Below the pieces are notes generated by a model, which did not search any database, was not told the origin of the DNA, and saw nothing but the letters and a program-made list of their open reading frames with translations. 64,000 nucleotides of DNA from Pseudomonas triclosanedens (GTDB lineage: Bacteria > Pseudomonadota > Gammaproteobacteria > Pseudomonadales > Pseudomonadaceae): assembly GCF_026686735.1 (NCBI RefSeq), contig NZ_CP113432.1:2276001-2340000 (forward strand). Reading direction: 5' to 3'. The translations under genes and the position numbers were made by a program. Below are positions 49,955 to 58,379 of the stretch, piece after piece (position 1 is the first letter of the stretch; every line of letters starts with the position of its first letter).

Positions 49955-50746
49955 ATGGGCGTCAAGATCAACTTCATCAATCCATTCGGCACTGACATCT
50001 ACAACGGTCTCATCCACGAAACCATGAGCCCCTACCTGAACAACGGCTCGGAGCTGGTTGTCAGCAATACCCGCGACTGCCCGGAAAACATCGATTACTA
50101 CTACAGCAAGCACCTGATCGAGGAGGCGGTGTTCGAGAGCTGCATCCAGGCGGAAAAGGATGGCTTCGATGCGGTTATCGTGGGCTGCTGTTACGACCCG
50201 GGCGTGCGTGTCGCTCGCGAATTGGTGGACATCCCGGTGATCGGCCCGCTGGAGGCGACCATGCAGCTCGCTCCGTACTATGGGCATGACTACGTGCTGG
50301 TGACCGATCACCACAAGGCCGTGCCCTATCTGCGCGATATGGTCCGTCTGTACGGCGAGGAGGCGCATTGCCTGAGCGTCGATTGCATCGACTGGTGGGT
50401 GACCGACATGATCAACGACACCAATGGCGTCGCTCGTGACGCGGTGGCGGCCGCCAACGCCATCCGCGAGCGCGCCAATGCCGAAGTAGCGATCCTGGGC
50501 TGCACCATCATCTCTGCGTCTTACGAGAAATCGGTGCAGAACGGCCAGCCCCGCGATATGGCAATCCTCAATCCCAATACCGCGGCATTGAAGCTGGCCC
50601 AGGCCCTGGCCGAACTGAAACAGCAGGGCGCTTATGGCGTGAGTCGCAAGGCCTATTACCAGAGCCTGGCGGATCGCAGCAGGGAAGAGTTCGAGAGCGT
50701 TCGCCTGCGCTTCGGCAAGCGCAAACCCAATCCGCTCCGGGCGTGA
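49955..50746 (+). CDS. Aspartate/glutamate/hydantoin racemase-superfamily protein 2
   Basis: A 263-residue paralogue of the 35910-36698 product; both begin MG-VKINFINPFGT-like and keep the two catalytic Cys (VIVGCCYDPGV and VAILGCTIISA). Last gene of the etf-oxidase operon, 79 nt after the DAO gene, with AGGGGAAAA upstream. The presence of one racemase in each of two operons suggests two stereo-steps or a split substrate range. Confidence 0.9.
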   Translation: MGVKINFINPFGTDIYNGLIHETMSPYLNNGSELVVSNTRDCPENIDYYYSKHLIEEAVFESCIQAEKDGFDAVIVGCCYDPGVRVARELVDIPVIGPLEATMQLAPYYGHDYVLVTDHHKAVPYLRDMVRLYGEEAHCLSVDCIDWWVTDMINDTNGVARDAVAAANAIRERANAEVAILGCTIISASYEKSVQNGQPRDMAILNPNTAALKLAQALAELKQQGAYGVSRKAYYQSLADRSREEFESVRLRFGKRKPNPLRA

Positions 50747-50749
50747 ATG

Positions 50750-50779
50750 AAAAAGGGCGACCCTGGGGTCGCCCTTTTT
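50750..50779. terminator. Bidirectional terminator after racemase 2
   Basis: AAAAAGGGCGACCC and GGGTCGCCCTTTTT are perfectly complementary around a TG loop. It serves the etf operon and the convergent binding-protein gene. Confidence 0.95.
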
Positions 50780-50801
50780 CATTGCCGGTTCGATTTCCTG
50801 C

Positions 50802-51629
50802 TCACTCGATCTCGCGTGGCGTGCCCACGTCGCTGTCCTGCGCACTCAGGCCGTAAGCTTCGAGAGCCGCGCCCACTTCGCCGTTGTCGCGCATCACTTT
50901 CAGGTTGGCGTTGATCGCCTGGCCAAGCTGGTCGTTGCCCTTCTTGTACATGAAGGCGATCTGCGCCGGCTCGATGGATGCCTTGACGCTTTCGGTCGGG
51001 GCCGCGTGCACGATCTTGTAGCCGCCCAGGGCGCCTTGCTGCTGGGCGTAGATACCGCTGGAGTAGCTGTCCAGCCCAACGTCGACACGGCCGGAAGTGA
51101 GGTCCTGCGCGAGTGCCACCGGGTTGGGGTAGAGCTTGAGATTGTTGCCGAACAGCTTCTGCAGATCGGCGGTCCAGTTGTAGCCCTGAACGCTGCCAAC
51201 GATCTTGTCTTCCCTGGAGAGCTGGACGAGGTCCTTCACACCTGTCTTGGAATACACACCCAGGCTGTCGATGTAGACCGGTTCGCTCATATCCATCACC
51301 TTGCCCCGAGCGGCGGTGCGGAACCAGTTCCCCACGGCCACGTCCGCCTTGTCGATCAGCACGTACTGCATCACCGCGCGGGTATCGACGAATATCGGCT
51401 TCAACTTGAGGCACTCCATCTCCGCGATCCGGGAAATGATCTGGCCATCCACGCCCTTGATGCCCTTCCCTTCGGGGATAGAGAAGGGCGGGATGACCAT
51501 GGTGGCCACGGTGAGTTGTCCCGGTACCAGGGTCTTCAGGTCGTGTGCCGGCTTGCAGGCATCCGCGGCAAAAGTGCTTCCAGAAGCTGCAATACAGGCA
51601 CAGACGACGTAACTAGATATCTTGCGCAT
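50802..51629 (-). CDS. Periplasmic amino-acid-type ABC substrate-binding protein 2
   Basis: A 275-residue family-3 solute-binding protein with signal peptide MRKISSYVVCACIAASGSTFAA. The mature N-terminus CKPAHDLKTLVPGQLTVATMV is almost the same as in binding protein 1 (CKPQHDFKTITPGVLTV). VALAQDLTSGRVDVGLDSYSSG also aligns. It and protein 1 presumably feed one shared transporter. Its upstream region faces the amidase gene; no operator box is obvious on its own side. Confidence 0.92.
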   Translation of the reverse strand: MRKISSYVVCACIAASGSTFAADACKPAHDLKTLVPGQLTVATMVIPPFSIPEGKGIKGVDGQIISRIAEMECLKLKPIFVDTRAVMQYVLIDKADVAVGNWFRTAARGKVMDMSEPVYIDSLGVYSKTGVKDLVQLSREDKIVGSVQGYNWTADLQKLFGNNLKLYPNPVALAQDLTSGRVDVGLDSYSSGIYAQQQGALGGYKIVHAAPTESVKASIEPAQIAFMYKKGNDQLGQAINANLKVMRDNGEVGAALEAYGLSAQDSDVGTPREIE

Positions 51630-51764
51630 TCACTACCTTCCTCATGTGTACAGTTTTTTATCGTTGGGGTTGGCCTGGCTAGGCACCCTGCATGCGACAT
51701 CTTGATGGGGGCAGAGCAAGCAACCAGTTACAGCTGACACATAGCGCCGAGTTGTTCGCGATGT

Positions 51765-51805
51765 ATACTGACTGGACGGTCTATAAGACTGACTGGTTGG
51801 TATTA
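51765..51805. promoter_or_regulatory. Tandem regulon operator boxes H1 and H2 (amidase)
   Basis: H1, ATACTGACTGGACGGTCTAT (51765-51784), and H2, AGACTGACTGGTTGGTATTA (51786-51805), are repeated with a 21-bp period, so both lie on the same DNA face. They end 64 bp upstream of the amidase ATG. Confidence 0.72.
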
Positions 51806-51869
51806 GAGTGATCTCATTACGATTGGTCTGTCAATGCCGGGTTACCGTCGAACTACCGCAGAGGACGTC

Positions 51870-53315
51870 ATGCTTGCGAGCGAATACGAAAAGCTGGATG
51901 GACTGGCTCTGGCCAAACTGCTGGAGACGGCCGAGGTATCGCCGTTCGAATTGATGGAGCTTGCCGTAAGGCTGGCGCGGGAACGCGCGGAGCCGCTCAA
52001 CGCGTTGTGCCACCAGCACTACGAGGAGGCCCTGGAGATGGCTCGCCAGGTCCCGTTGGTTGGCGCTTTCAAGGGCCTGCCGTTCCTGCTGAAGGATTCC
52101 GGATTGGCCTCGAAGCAACTGCCATCGTCACTGGGTTCACGCTTGTTCAGCCACACACGGTTCGACTACGACAGCACTCTGGTCGAGCGCTTCGGCGTTG
52201 CAGGATTGCTGAGTTTTGCCAGGACCACCGTGCCTGAGCTGTGCATGGCGCCCACCACCGAGGCCGCCGAGTATGCGGCGCCCACCCGCAACCCCTGGGA
52301 TACCGCGCGCTCGCCTGGCGGTTCGAGCGGCGGAGCCGCGGTGGCAGTGGCTGCCGGTGTGGTACCCCTGGCGCATGGTAGTGATGGCGGCGGTTCCATT
52401 CGCATTCCGGCCTCCTGCTGCGGTGTGTTCGGCCTGAAGCCGTCGCGCGGTCTGATCCCCATGGGCCCTTCGCGCGGAGAGGGTTGGGGCGGTCTGGCAA
52501 CGGACGGTGTATTGAGCCGCACGGTACGCGACAGCGCGGCGGCGCTGGACGCGATAGCGGCCCCCGAACCGGGTGCGCCCTATGCGGGACCTGCACCGGC
52601 AGGCTCCTACCTAGCGAACCTGGAACGCCCCTTCAGCCGGCCGCTGCGCATCGCGAAATGGACCACGCCCTGGGATGGCGCGGTGGCCGAACCCTGCCTG
52701 GAGGCGGTCGAAGTCGCTGCGCAGGCGCTCAGCCGTAATGGCCACCAGGTGTGTGCCATGAGCGCTCCGCCAAACCTCGACTACTGGGGGTTCATCGATG
52801 GCCTCATTGATGTGTTGGCGACCAATGCCGCCCTGACCATCACCGCAGCCACGCGCGGGCGCCCGTCGAACCAATGGGCGCAACTGCTGGAACCGGCGAT
52901 CTTCGATGCCTACCGGCGCGGCCTGGTGACCCGTTCGGTCGACTACGTGCGTGCCATTACCGGTTTTCACCAGATATCGCGGGTGATGGAGGCCTACATG
53001 GTCGGCTTCGACCTGGTGCTCACCCCCACGCTGACCCAACTGCCGCTTCCGCTCGGCAGCTTGTCGATGGACAGTGACTTCCGCTCGTTCCGGCGCGAGG
53101 CGGCGAAGTACACCCAGTTTCTTGCCATAATCAATGCCTCCGGGCAGCCGGCCTCCAGCGTGCCCCTGCACTGGACTGCCGAAGGCGTGCCAGTGGGCAT
53201 CCAACTGATCGGTCGCTATGGTGACGAGCAACTGCTGCTCAGAACCTCGGCCCAACTGGAAGCCACGCTGCCCTGGTCGGGGCGTTACGCCACGCTGAAG
53301 TTCCCCACCGCCTGA
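51870..53315 (+). CDS. Amidase (amidase-signature family)
   Basis: 481 residues with the Ser-cisSer-Lys triad: Lys in GLPFLLKDSG, cis-Ser in RSPGGSSGGAAVAVAAG and nucleophile Ser in GSDGGGSIRIPASCCGVFGLKPSRG. The C-terminal QPASSVPLHWTAEGVPVGIQLIGRYG is typical. It hydrolyses an amide (or half-amide) to acid and ammonia in the cytosol, the probable entry or intermediate step of the pathway. The ATG at 51870 is behind GAGGA; an upstream in-frame ATG at 51834 has no RBS. Regulated by the tandem boxes H1/H2. Confidence 0.93.
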   Translation: MLASEYEKLDGLALAKLLETAEVSPFELMELAVRLARERAEPLNALCHQHYEEALEMARQVPLVGAFKGLPFLLKDSGLASKQLPSSLGSRLFSHTRFDYDSTLVERFGVAGLLSFARTTVPELCMAPTTEAAEYAAPTRNPWDTARSPGGSSGGAAVAVAAGVVPLAHGSDGGGSIRIPASCCGVFGLKPSRGLIPMGPSRGEGWGGLATDGVLSRTVRDSAAALDAIAAPEPGAPYAGPAPAGSYLANLERPFSRPLRIAKWTTPWDGAVAEPCLEAVEVAAQALSRNGHQVCAMSAPPNLDYWGFIDGLIDVLATNAALTITAATRGRPSNQWAQLLEPAIFDAYRRGLVTRSVDYVRAITGFHQISRVMEAYMVGFDLVLTPTLTQLPLPLGSLSMDSDFRSFRREAAKYTQFLAIINASGQPASSVPLHWTAEGVPVGIQLIGRYGDEQLLLRTSAQLEATLPWSGRYATLKFPTA

Positions 53316-53780
53316 CGCAGGGCGCAAGTGCGCCGCGAGCTTCGCGGCGGCGATGTGGCTCTGTTCAGGCAGCATCCCTCAGTACCAGAGGTCGTCGAGA
53401 GCCGTCGCCTCCGGCCAACTCGCTGGCGATTGCGCATAGTCGATGCCAGCGGTCATGCGCTCTTCGCCTTGCATCGTGCTCGCGTACTGCGGCCCTCCTC
53501 GGTTGATGATGGAGCGCGTCGTTGCGCTACGGCGACGCAGGTTGTCGCGTTGCTGGTTTAGTGTTCTTCGTAACAGGCGCCGGTGTCGGTATCGCTGAGT
53601 TCCGGTCGCCTGGATGGCGCAGTTTGAGGGAGCGTCAATATGGCGGTTCCCACACTGCTCGCCGTGACATCGGAGCCATCTGGAGCTTCTTGGCGCCCGC
53701 ACGGGCTTGAAGGGGATCACCCCTCTGAGCGTTGATTCGGGAGCGATGAGCCGAACGCTTTCAATCAGGAGTAATTGCGT
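53316..53780. other. Intergenic region without recognised gene
   Basis: 465 bp. It contains GC-rich inverted repeats just after the amidase stop (GCGCAAGTGCGC and CCGCGAGCTTCGCGG, 53322-53347) without a T-run. The open frame on the minus strand over 53379-53720 has no RBS and no familiar features; it is not annotated as a gene. Confidence 0.5.
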
Positions 53781-53912
53781 ATGAAGAACTTGCTTGCCGT
53801 CATTGGTCTGGTCGTAGTGGTGAAGAAGGGCTACGAGCTGTATCGCGAATACAGCGAATTGAAGCGCGAGAAAGAGGGGCGCATGTCGGCCGCTTCGGAA
53901 TGCCCTGCATAA
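53781..53912 (+). CDS. 43-residue small protein with hydrophobic N-terminus
   Basis: MKNLLAVIGLVVVVKKGYEL, then YREYSELKREKEGRMSAAS. The first 13 residues form a short hydrophobic segment and the rest is a charged amphipathic helix, suggesting peripheral or single-pass membrane attachment. A good RBS (CAGGAG) lies 7 nt before the ATG, which is the main reason to accept it. It precedes the WYL regulator by 144 bp; the family is not recognised. Confidence 0.55.
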   Translation: MKNLLAVIGLVVVVKKGYELYREYSELKREKEGRMSAASECPA

Positions 53913-54056
53913 CGGGGCGAGTCGTGACGCAGGCGGAGCGGCAACTTGCCCGGCCTGTCATATGGCAAAACGCCACTTATCACGATAGGCTTGGCGTACC
54001 TCTGGCGCCAAATGGCTGACTGGCAAGCCGGAACTGGAAAATCTCAAGGTAGAACG

Positions 54057-55088
54057 ATGTCCGAAGCGAAGGATACGCTGCTCAGGCTGATTGCCCTCAT
54101 GCGCCTGATTCCCGAAGAGCCGCGGCGAATAGCAACCACTACTCTTCTGGAGAAACTCAAGGAGCGAGGATTCAGCGTTACCCTTCGCTCGGTCCAGCGG
54201 GATCTGGCACGGCTTCTCGGGCCGTGTTCGTTGCAGTGCGACACGGACGAGATCCCCTACCGCTGGAGTTTCATGCGGGACTGCAGGCCTGAGTTTGCGG
54301 ACATGGACCCGCCGACCGCGCTGGCGTTGTACCTCTCGGAGGACCATCTGAGCGGTACGCTGCCCCAGAGTGTCCTCGAACAGCTCGGGCCGCAGTTCCG
54401 TCGTGCTCGCAATTATCTCGACGGGCTTGGCCGCAACGGTTTGGCGCATTGGGCGCGCAGGGTTCGCTCGCTTCCCAATGGCAAGGCGTTGATGCCCGCC
54501 CCGCTGGCTTCCGGGGTATGGGCACAGGTGTCCGCTGCGCTGCTCGAAGGCCGCCAGTTGCAGGTCGAGTACCTGAGCCGGAGCAAGGAGGAGCTCAAGA
54601 GCCTGTGCATCCATCCGGTCGCTCTGGTCTCCCGTCACTCGATCACCTACCTGATCGGCACCGCAAACCGCTACGCCGATCTGAGGCAGTTCGCGTTGCA
54701 TCGGATGCAGTCGGCTGTCGTGCTCGATGCGCCCGCTACCGAGCACGCCGAATTCGACCTGGATCGCTACATCGCGGACGGCGCTTTTTCCTCGCGCCAG
54801 GCTGCGCATGAGGTGGAGCTGATCGCTGACGTCCATCCCCAACTTGCCTGGCTGCTGAACGAAACGCCGCTGAGCGAGCAGCAGAGTCTGCAGCCGCTGT
54901 CCGGCAGCAACTGGTTGCGCCTGCGCGCCCATGTTCCGCTCGATCAGGAGACTCTTTGGTGGATCTTCGGCCTCAACGATCAGATTCACGTTCACTCCCC
55001 GCAGGCATGGGTGGATGAAATCCGCCTGAAGCTGGAAAGCCTGCACCGCCTGTACTCAACACCACACGCGCGGGCGACGCCCCTTTAG
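54057..55088 (+). CDS. WYL-domain transcriptional regulator
   Basis: 343 residues. The N-terminal winged HTH (LLRLIALMRLIPEEPRRIAT, then LKERGFSVTLRSVQRDLARL) is followed by the WYL domain: LLEGRQLQVEYLSRSKEELKSLCIHPVALVSRHSITYLIG and LRQFALHRMQSAVVLDAP (the WYL motif region). A WCX-like C-terminus HVPLDQETLWWIFGLNDQIHV follows. WYL proteins sense a nucleic acid or nucleotide ligand and often control defence genes. The ATG at 54057 is preferred. It precedes the GTPase operon by 14-32 nt and probably regulates it. Confidence 0.92.
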   Translation: MSEAKDTLLRLIALMRLIPEEPRRIATTTLLEKLKERGFSVTLRSVQRDLARLLGPCSLQCDTDEIPYRWSFMRDCRPEFADMDPPTALALYLSEDHLSGTLPQSVLEQLGPQFRRARNYLDGLGRNGLAHWARRVRSLPNGKALMPAPLASGVWAQVSAALLEGRQLQVEYLSRSKEELKSLCIHPVALVSRHSITYLIGTANRYADLRQFALHRMQSAVVLDAPATEHAEFDLDRYIADGAFSSRQAAHEVELIADVHPQLAWLLNETPLSEQQSLQPLSGSNWLRLRAHVPLDQETLWWIFGLNDQIHVHSPQAWVDEIRLKLESLHRLYSTPHARATPL

Positions 55089-55120
55089 GGCGTGCCGCCG
55101 TCATGGAAACGGGATTTCCG

Positions 55121-55984
55121 ATGAAGCAACGGAAACAGAGACTCGCTCACCTGCAGGCTGCCTGCTGTGAGTTGTTGGATGCGGTCGAGGGCGGTAGCAA
55201 GCCTCGTATCGCGGCCTGGGGGCTGGTCAAGGCGGGCAAGAGCTCGCTGCTCAACATGCTGTCCGGGCATGTGGCCAAGGAGTTTTTCGCTACCGGGGTG
55301 GTGCGTACCACGCTGCGCAACAAGGAGCTGGAGACCGAGCGCTATGTGCTTGTCGATACGCCAGGGCTGGGCATCGACAAGCGCGACAGCGCGGAGGCCT
55401 TCAAGGGGCTGGATGCCGCTGATGTAACGGTCTTCGTCCATTCGCCGCCTGGTGAGCTCGATCAGGAAGAGATCGATTTGCTCGGTCAGGTCAATTCGGC
55501 ATACGGAGCGCAAACGGACCGTCGACTGGTGCTGGTTCTGAGCCAGTTGGACAAGTTCTCGGCACCTGACAGGGATCTCATCCGCACGCGCATTCTTGCG
55601 CAGATGCAGGAGTTCTTCGGGGTGCAGCCCGCGTGTTTCGAGGTCTCCAGTACGCGCTACGGCAAAGGTGTGAACGAAGGCAAAACGACGTTGGAGCTGA
55701 AAAGTGGCATTCCGGCCTTGCGCGACCATCTCGATGCCTTATCACAGGAAATCGAAGGCGAGATCGAAGGTGTGCGTGCTGTACGACGTGCCCAACGCCG
55801 GGCGGAAGTGCTGCGCGAGCTGGATGAGGCAATCGACGAGGAGCGAGCGCTGATTACCGGGCTACAGCAGCCATTCATCGAGAAGGTGCGTGATTTCAAC
55901 CTGATGATGGCCGAGTTGAGGCGGAGCTTCACTTCGCAAAAGGCGGATATCGATTACCTGCAGCGGAAGCTGGAAAACATTTAG
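55121..55984 (+). CDS. Small GTPase-like protein, divergent G4 motif
   Basis: 287 residues. P-loop GLVKAGKSS at 34-42, G3 DTPG at 79-82 and a G4-position SQLD at 141-144 instead of NKxD, so guanine specificity may be relaxed. The C-terminal third is helical and coiled (residues 210-287: EIEGVRAVRRAQRRAEVLREL and more), which resembles Era/dynamin-like helical tails. ATG at 55121; an in-frame ATG at 55103 is also possible. First GTPase of the operon, 14-32 nt after the WYL gene. Function not known; a P-loop GTPase with a helical tail suggests membrane or filament binding. Confidence 0.8.
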   Translation: MKQRKQRLAHLQAACCELLDAVEGGSKPRIAAWGLVKAGKSSLLNMLSGHVAKEFFATGVVRTTLRNKELETERYVLVDTPGLGIDKRDSAEAFKGLDAADVTVFVHSPPGELDQEEIDLLGQVNSAYGAQTDRRLVLVLSQLDKFSAPDRDLIRTRILAQMQEFFGVQPACFEVSSTRYGKGVNEGKTTLELKSGIPALRDHLDALSQEIEGEIEGVRAVRRAQRRAEVLRELDEAIDEERALITGLQQPFIEKVRDFNLMMAELRRSFTSQKADIDYLQRKLENI

Positions 55985-55998
55985 AGAGGGACTCGTCC

Positions 55999-56601
55999 AT
56001 GCCATTACCCTGGCTTATCGGGGCGGCTGTTGTGGCCGCCACGGCCGCCGTGATCAAGGCTGTCTCCGACGATGACAGCAGCAGTTCGTCTTCTTCCTCC
56101 AGCGCCGGCGCAGCCGAGCGTCAGAGGCAGGAACGCGAAGCCAGTCGCCAGCGCGAGCGTGGAGCGCTGGAAGCCCAACTGGCGGGCAAGAGGAAGAGTC
56201 AGCTCGAAGAAGCGAGCGCCTATCTGGCGTGCTCGCTGGAGGCCCTGGGCAAGGCACCGGACTCGATTGGCGGGCTGAGTTGCGAGCGATTCCAGGATGC
56301 CTTGAAGGCCGATGCTGCGGCCGACTTCGAATATGCGCAGTTGCTGAGTACGGCTTTGCGCTGCAATGGCGCGGAGCAAGACGCCAACGTTGCCAGGGAG
56401 CTGGATAGCGCCCTCGGAAATCTGCTGGTGCTGGAGCGTCTGTTCCTGGGCGGGCAGACCTCGCGGTTACCGGAGGCCGAGCGGCAGGCTGCGATCGAAC
56501 TCAGCAAGTCCGAGCGAAAGGACCTGGACAAGATTCTCGCAGCCGATGAGCGTCTTGAGGCGCTGCGGTCGCTCAAGCAACAGATCCAAGCACAGGGATA
56601 G
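55999..56601 (+). CDS. Membrane-anchored coiled-coil protein
   Basis: 200 residues. The N-terminal hydrophobic helix LPWLIGAAVVAATAAVIKAVS is followed by a Ser-rich linker (DDDSSSSSSSSSAGAAE) and a long charged alpha-helical region (RQRQEREASRQRERGALEAQ and beyond) that predicts coiled coil. No known domain. Within the tight GTPase operon (14 nt after the GTPase gene, 8 nt before the next), it may be a membrane scaffold for the GTPases. Confidence 0.7.
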   Translation: MPLPWLIGAAVVAATAAVIKAVSDDDSSSSSSSSSAGAAERQRQEREASRQRERGALEAQLAGKRKSQLEEASAYLACSLEALGKAPDSIGGLSCERFQDALKADAAADFEYAQLLSTALRCNGAEQDANVARELDSALGNLLVLERLFLGGQTSRLPEAERQAAIELSKSERKDLDKILAADERLEALRSLKQQIQAQG

Positions 56602-56609
56602 TTGGTGCC

Positions 56610-58379
56610 ATGCAGGAAAAATCCGTTTCACGTAGCGAGCTGATGGCGTCCTTCGAGGCGCTGCAAGGGCAGTTCGATCAGCAGACGAGCGATATTCGCA
56701 GCAAGGAGGCGGCCTTCGACCAATTGCGCCGCGACTTCGCCAGCCAGTTGAACTTGCGCAGCAAGGAGCTGAGCCGACTGATTGGTTCGGGCAATCCATT
56801 GCAGCCGCTCGCCAACGGCCTTGCCGATCAGTTGGCGGCCACTTTCGATGGTTGGGAGAAACAGGTTGCCAACCGAGCCAAAGGTACCCGGTTCCGCGAG
56901 GGCTTCGGCGACTCGTTGCTGGTGTTCATCTATGGCAAGGTCAAGTCCGGCAAGAGTTCGCTTGGGAATTACATGGCCTGGGGGCACAGCGAGCCCAGCG
57001 CTGAACTCAAGGCGCAGGCGTTGCCGCCGAGTTACTTCTCCGAAGAGCGCACGGCTGTGGTCAGCGGTGACCAGGAAAAGGAGGCTGAAACAAACCGGCA
57101 GTTCCGCGTTGGAGCGACCGAGGCTACCAGTTCCATCCAGGGCTTCCGGCTGCCAGGTCTGACCTGGGTTGACTCACCGGGGCTGCACTCGGTCAACGGC
57201 AGCAACGGCGACCTGGCGAAGGAGTACGTCGAGCACGCCGATCTCATTCTCTACACGATGAGTTCCCAGGCACCGGGGCGTGCATCGGATATGAAAGAGA
57301 TCACAGAGCTACTCGATAACGGCAAGAAAATCATGGTGTTGCTGACAGGTAGCGATACCCCTGATGAAGACGAGGACGCCGACGGAAACCTCATCAGTAC
57401 AGTCATCATGAAGAGTGAGTCGGACCGCCGGGAACAGGTGGCCTATGTGCGTAACGAGCTTGAGCAGCTTCATGCCAGTTCTGGCGTTCTGGCTGAGGTT
57501 CTACCTGTTTCGACGCGCTTCGCCGAACTCAACCCAACGCCTGAAGGTGAAGCCGCGAGTGGCATGGGCAGGCTGATGCACGAATTGCAGAGCATCTGCA
57601 CCAGCCAGGCTCTGGCCATCAAGCTGGAGGCGCCGATGAACAATCTGCGGCGCTCGATCCGAACCACTGCCGGTGATCTGGCCGGAGTGCGGGAACTGAT
57701 CGATGGCTTCGCCTCCGGCGTCTCCGCGCAGGATGGCACCCTGCAGCGCCTGCTGGCGAACCTTGGCGTAAAAGGGGCGAGCCAGATGCGCGGCTACATC
57801 AACCAGCTTTTCGCTGAAAATCGCTTTGACGATCTTGAAGGCGCGCTGCGCAGGAAGGCCGGCGAGATCATCGGGGAACTCGCAGAGGAGGCCTTCGAGA
57901 AGATCGGCGAACAGCAGCAGAAGACATTCCGCGATGCTTTCGACAGCAGCCGCCTGGGCGCCATTCCCGAGTATCGGGAGATCGTCGAGGAACGGGAGTA
58001 TTTCGTCGGTACTCGCAAGGGCAGCAAGAAGACACTCGGTGCCATCGGCGCGCTCGTGGGCGGTGGCATCGGGCTGTTCTTCGGCGGGCCGGCCGGTGCC
58101 GCGCTGGGGGCGTCGCTGGGCAGCATGGCAGGTATGGGCGGAAGCTCGGCCCGCGCTGAGTACGGCCGCCATGATGTCGTGGTCGGCGACAACCGCGAGG
58201 ATCAACGCCAGTCGGCGATGGCGAATTACGCGGGCACGCTTCCGGGCGCGCTTTCGGAGTATGTCAACGCGCGCTACAACCCGCTCCGCAGCGCCATGCA
58301 GGAGTATTGCAAAGTCCTGGATGGCGACGTGACAGCGCTGATGGGCAGTCTCGAGAAACTTTCGCAGGTGGATAGATGA
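56610..58379 (+). CDS. Dynamin-like GTPase with C-terminal glycine-zipper segment
   Basis: 589 residues. N-terminal coiled region to about 90; P-loop GKVKSGKSS at 109-117; G3 DSPG at 188-191; G4-position TGSD at 256-259 instead of NKxD. The helical segment after 320 is stalk-like. A Gly/Ala-rich hydrophobic hairpin (AIGALVGGGIGLFFGG, then PAGAALGASLGSMAGMGG, about residues 477-511) could insert in membrane. This combination matches bacterial dynamin-like proteins. Its stop overlaps the start of the third GTPase (ATGA), implying stoichiometric co-expression. Confidence 0.82.
   Translation: MQEKSVSRSELMASFEALQGQFDQQTSDIRSKEAAFDQLRRDFASQLNLRSKELSRLIGSGNPLQPLANGLADQLAATFDGWEKQVANRAKGTRFREGFGDSLLVFIYGKVKSGKSSLGNYMAWGHSEPSAELKAQALPPSYFSEERTAVVSGDQEKEAETNRQFRVGATEATSSIQGFRLPGLTWVDSPGLHSVNGSNGDLAKEYVEHADLILYTMSSQAPGRASDMKEITELLDNGKKIMVLLTGSDTPDEDEDADGNLISTVIMKSESDRREQVAYVRNELEQLHASSGVLAEVLPVSTRFAELNPTPEGEAASGMGRLMHELQSICTSQALAIKLEAPMNNLRRSIRTTAGDLAGVRELIDGFASGVSAQDGTLQRLLANLGVKGASQMRGYINQLFAENRFDDLEGALRRKAGEIIGELAEEAFEKIGEQQQKTFRDAFDSSRLGAIPEYREIVEEREYFVGTRKGSKKTLGAIGALVGGGIGLFFGGPAGAALGASLGSMAGMGGSSARAEYGRHDVVVGDNREDQRQSAMANYAGTLPGALSEYVNARYNPLRSAMQEYCKVLDGDVTALMGSLEKLSQVDR

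Noticed and set aside
53379..53720. 113-codon minus-strand frame after the amidase gene
   Set aside because: Arg-rich, no RBS and no recognisable domain; likely chance in GC-rich DNA.
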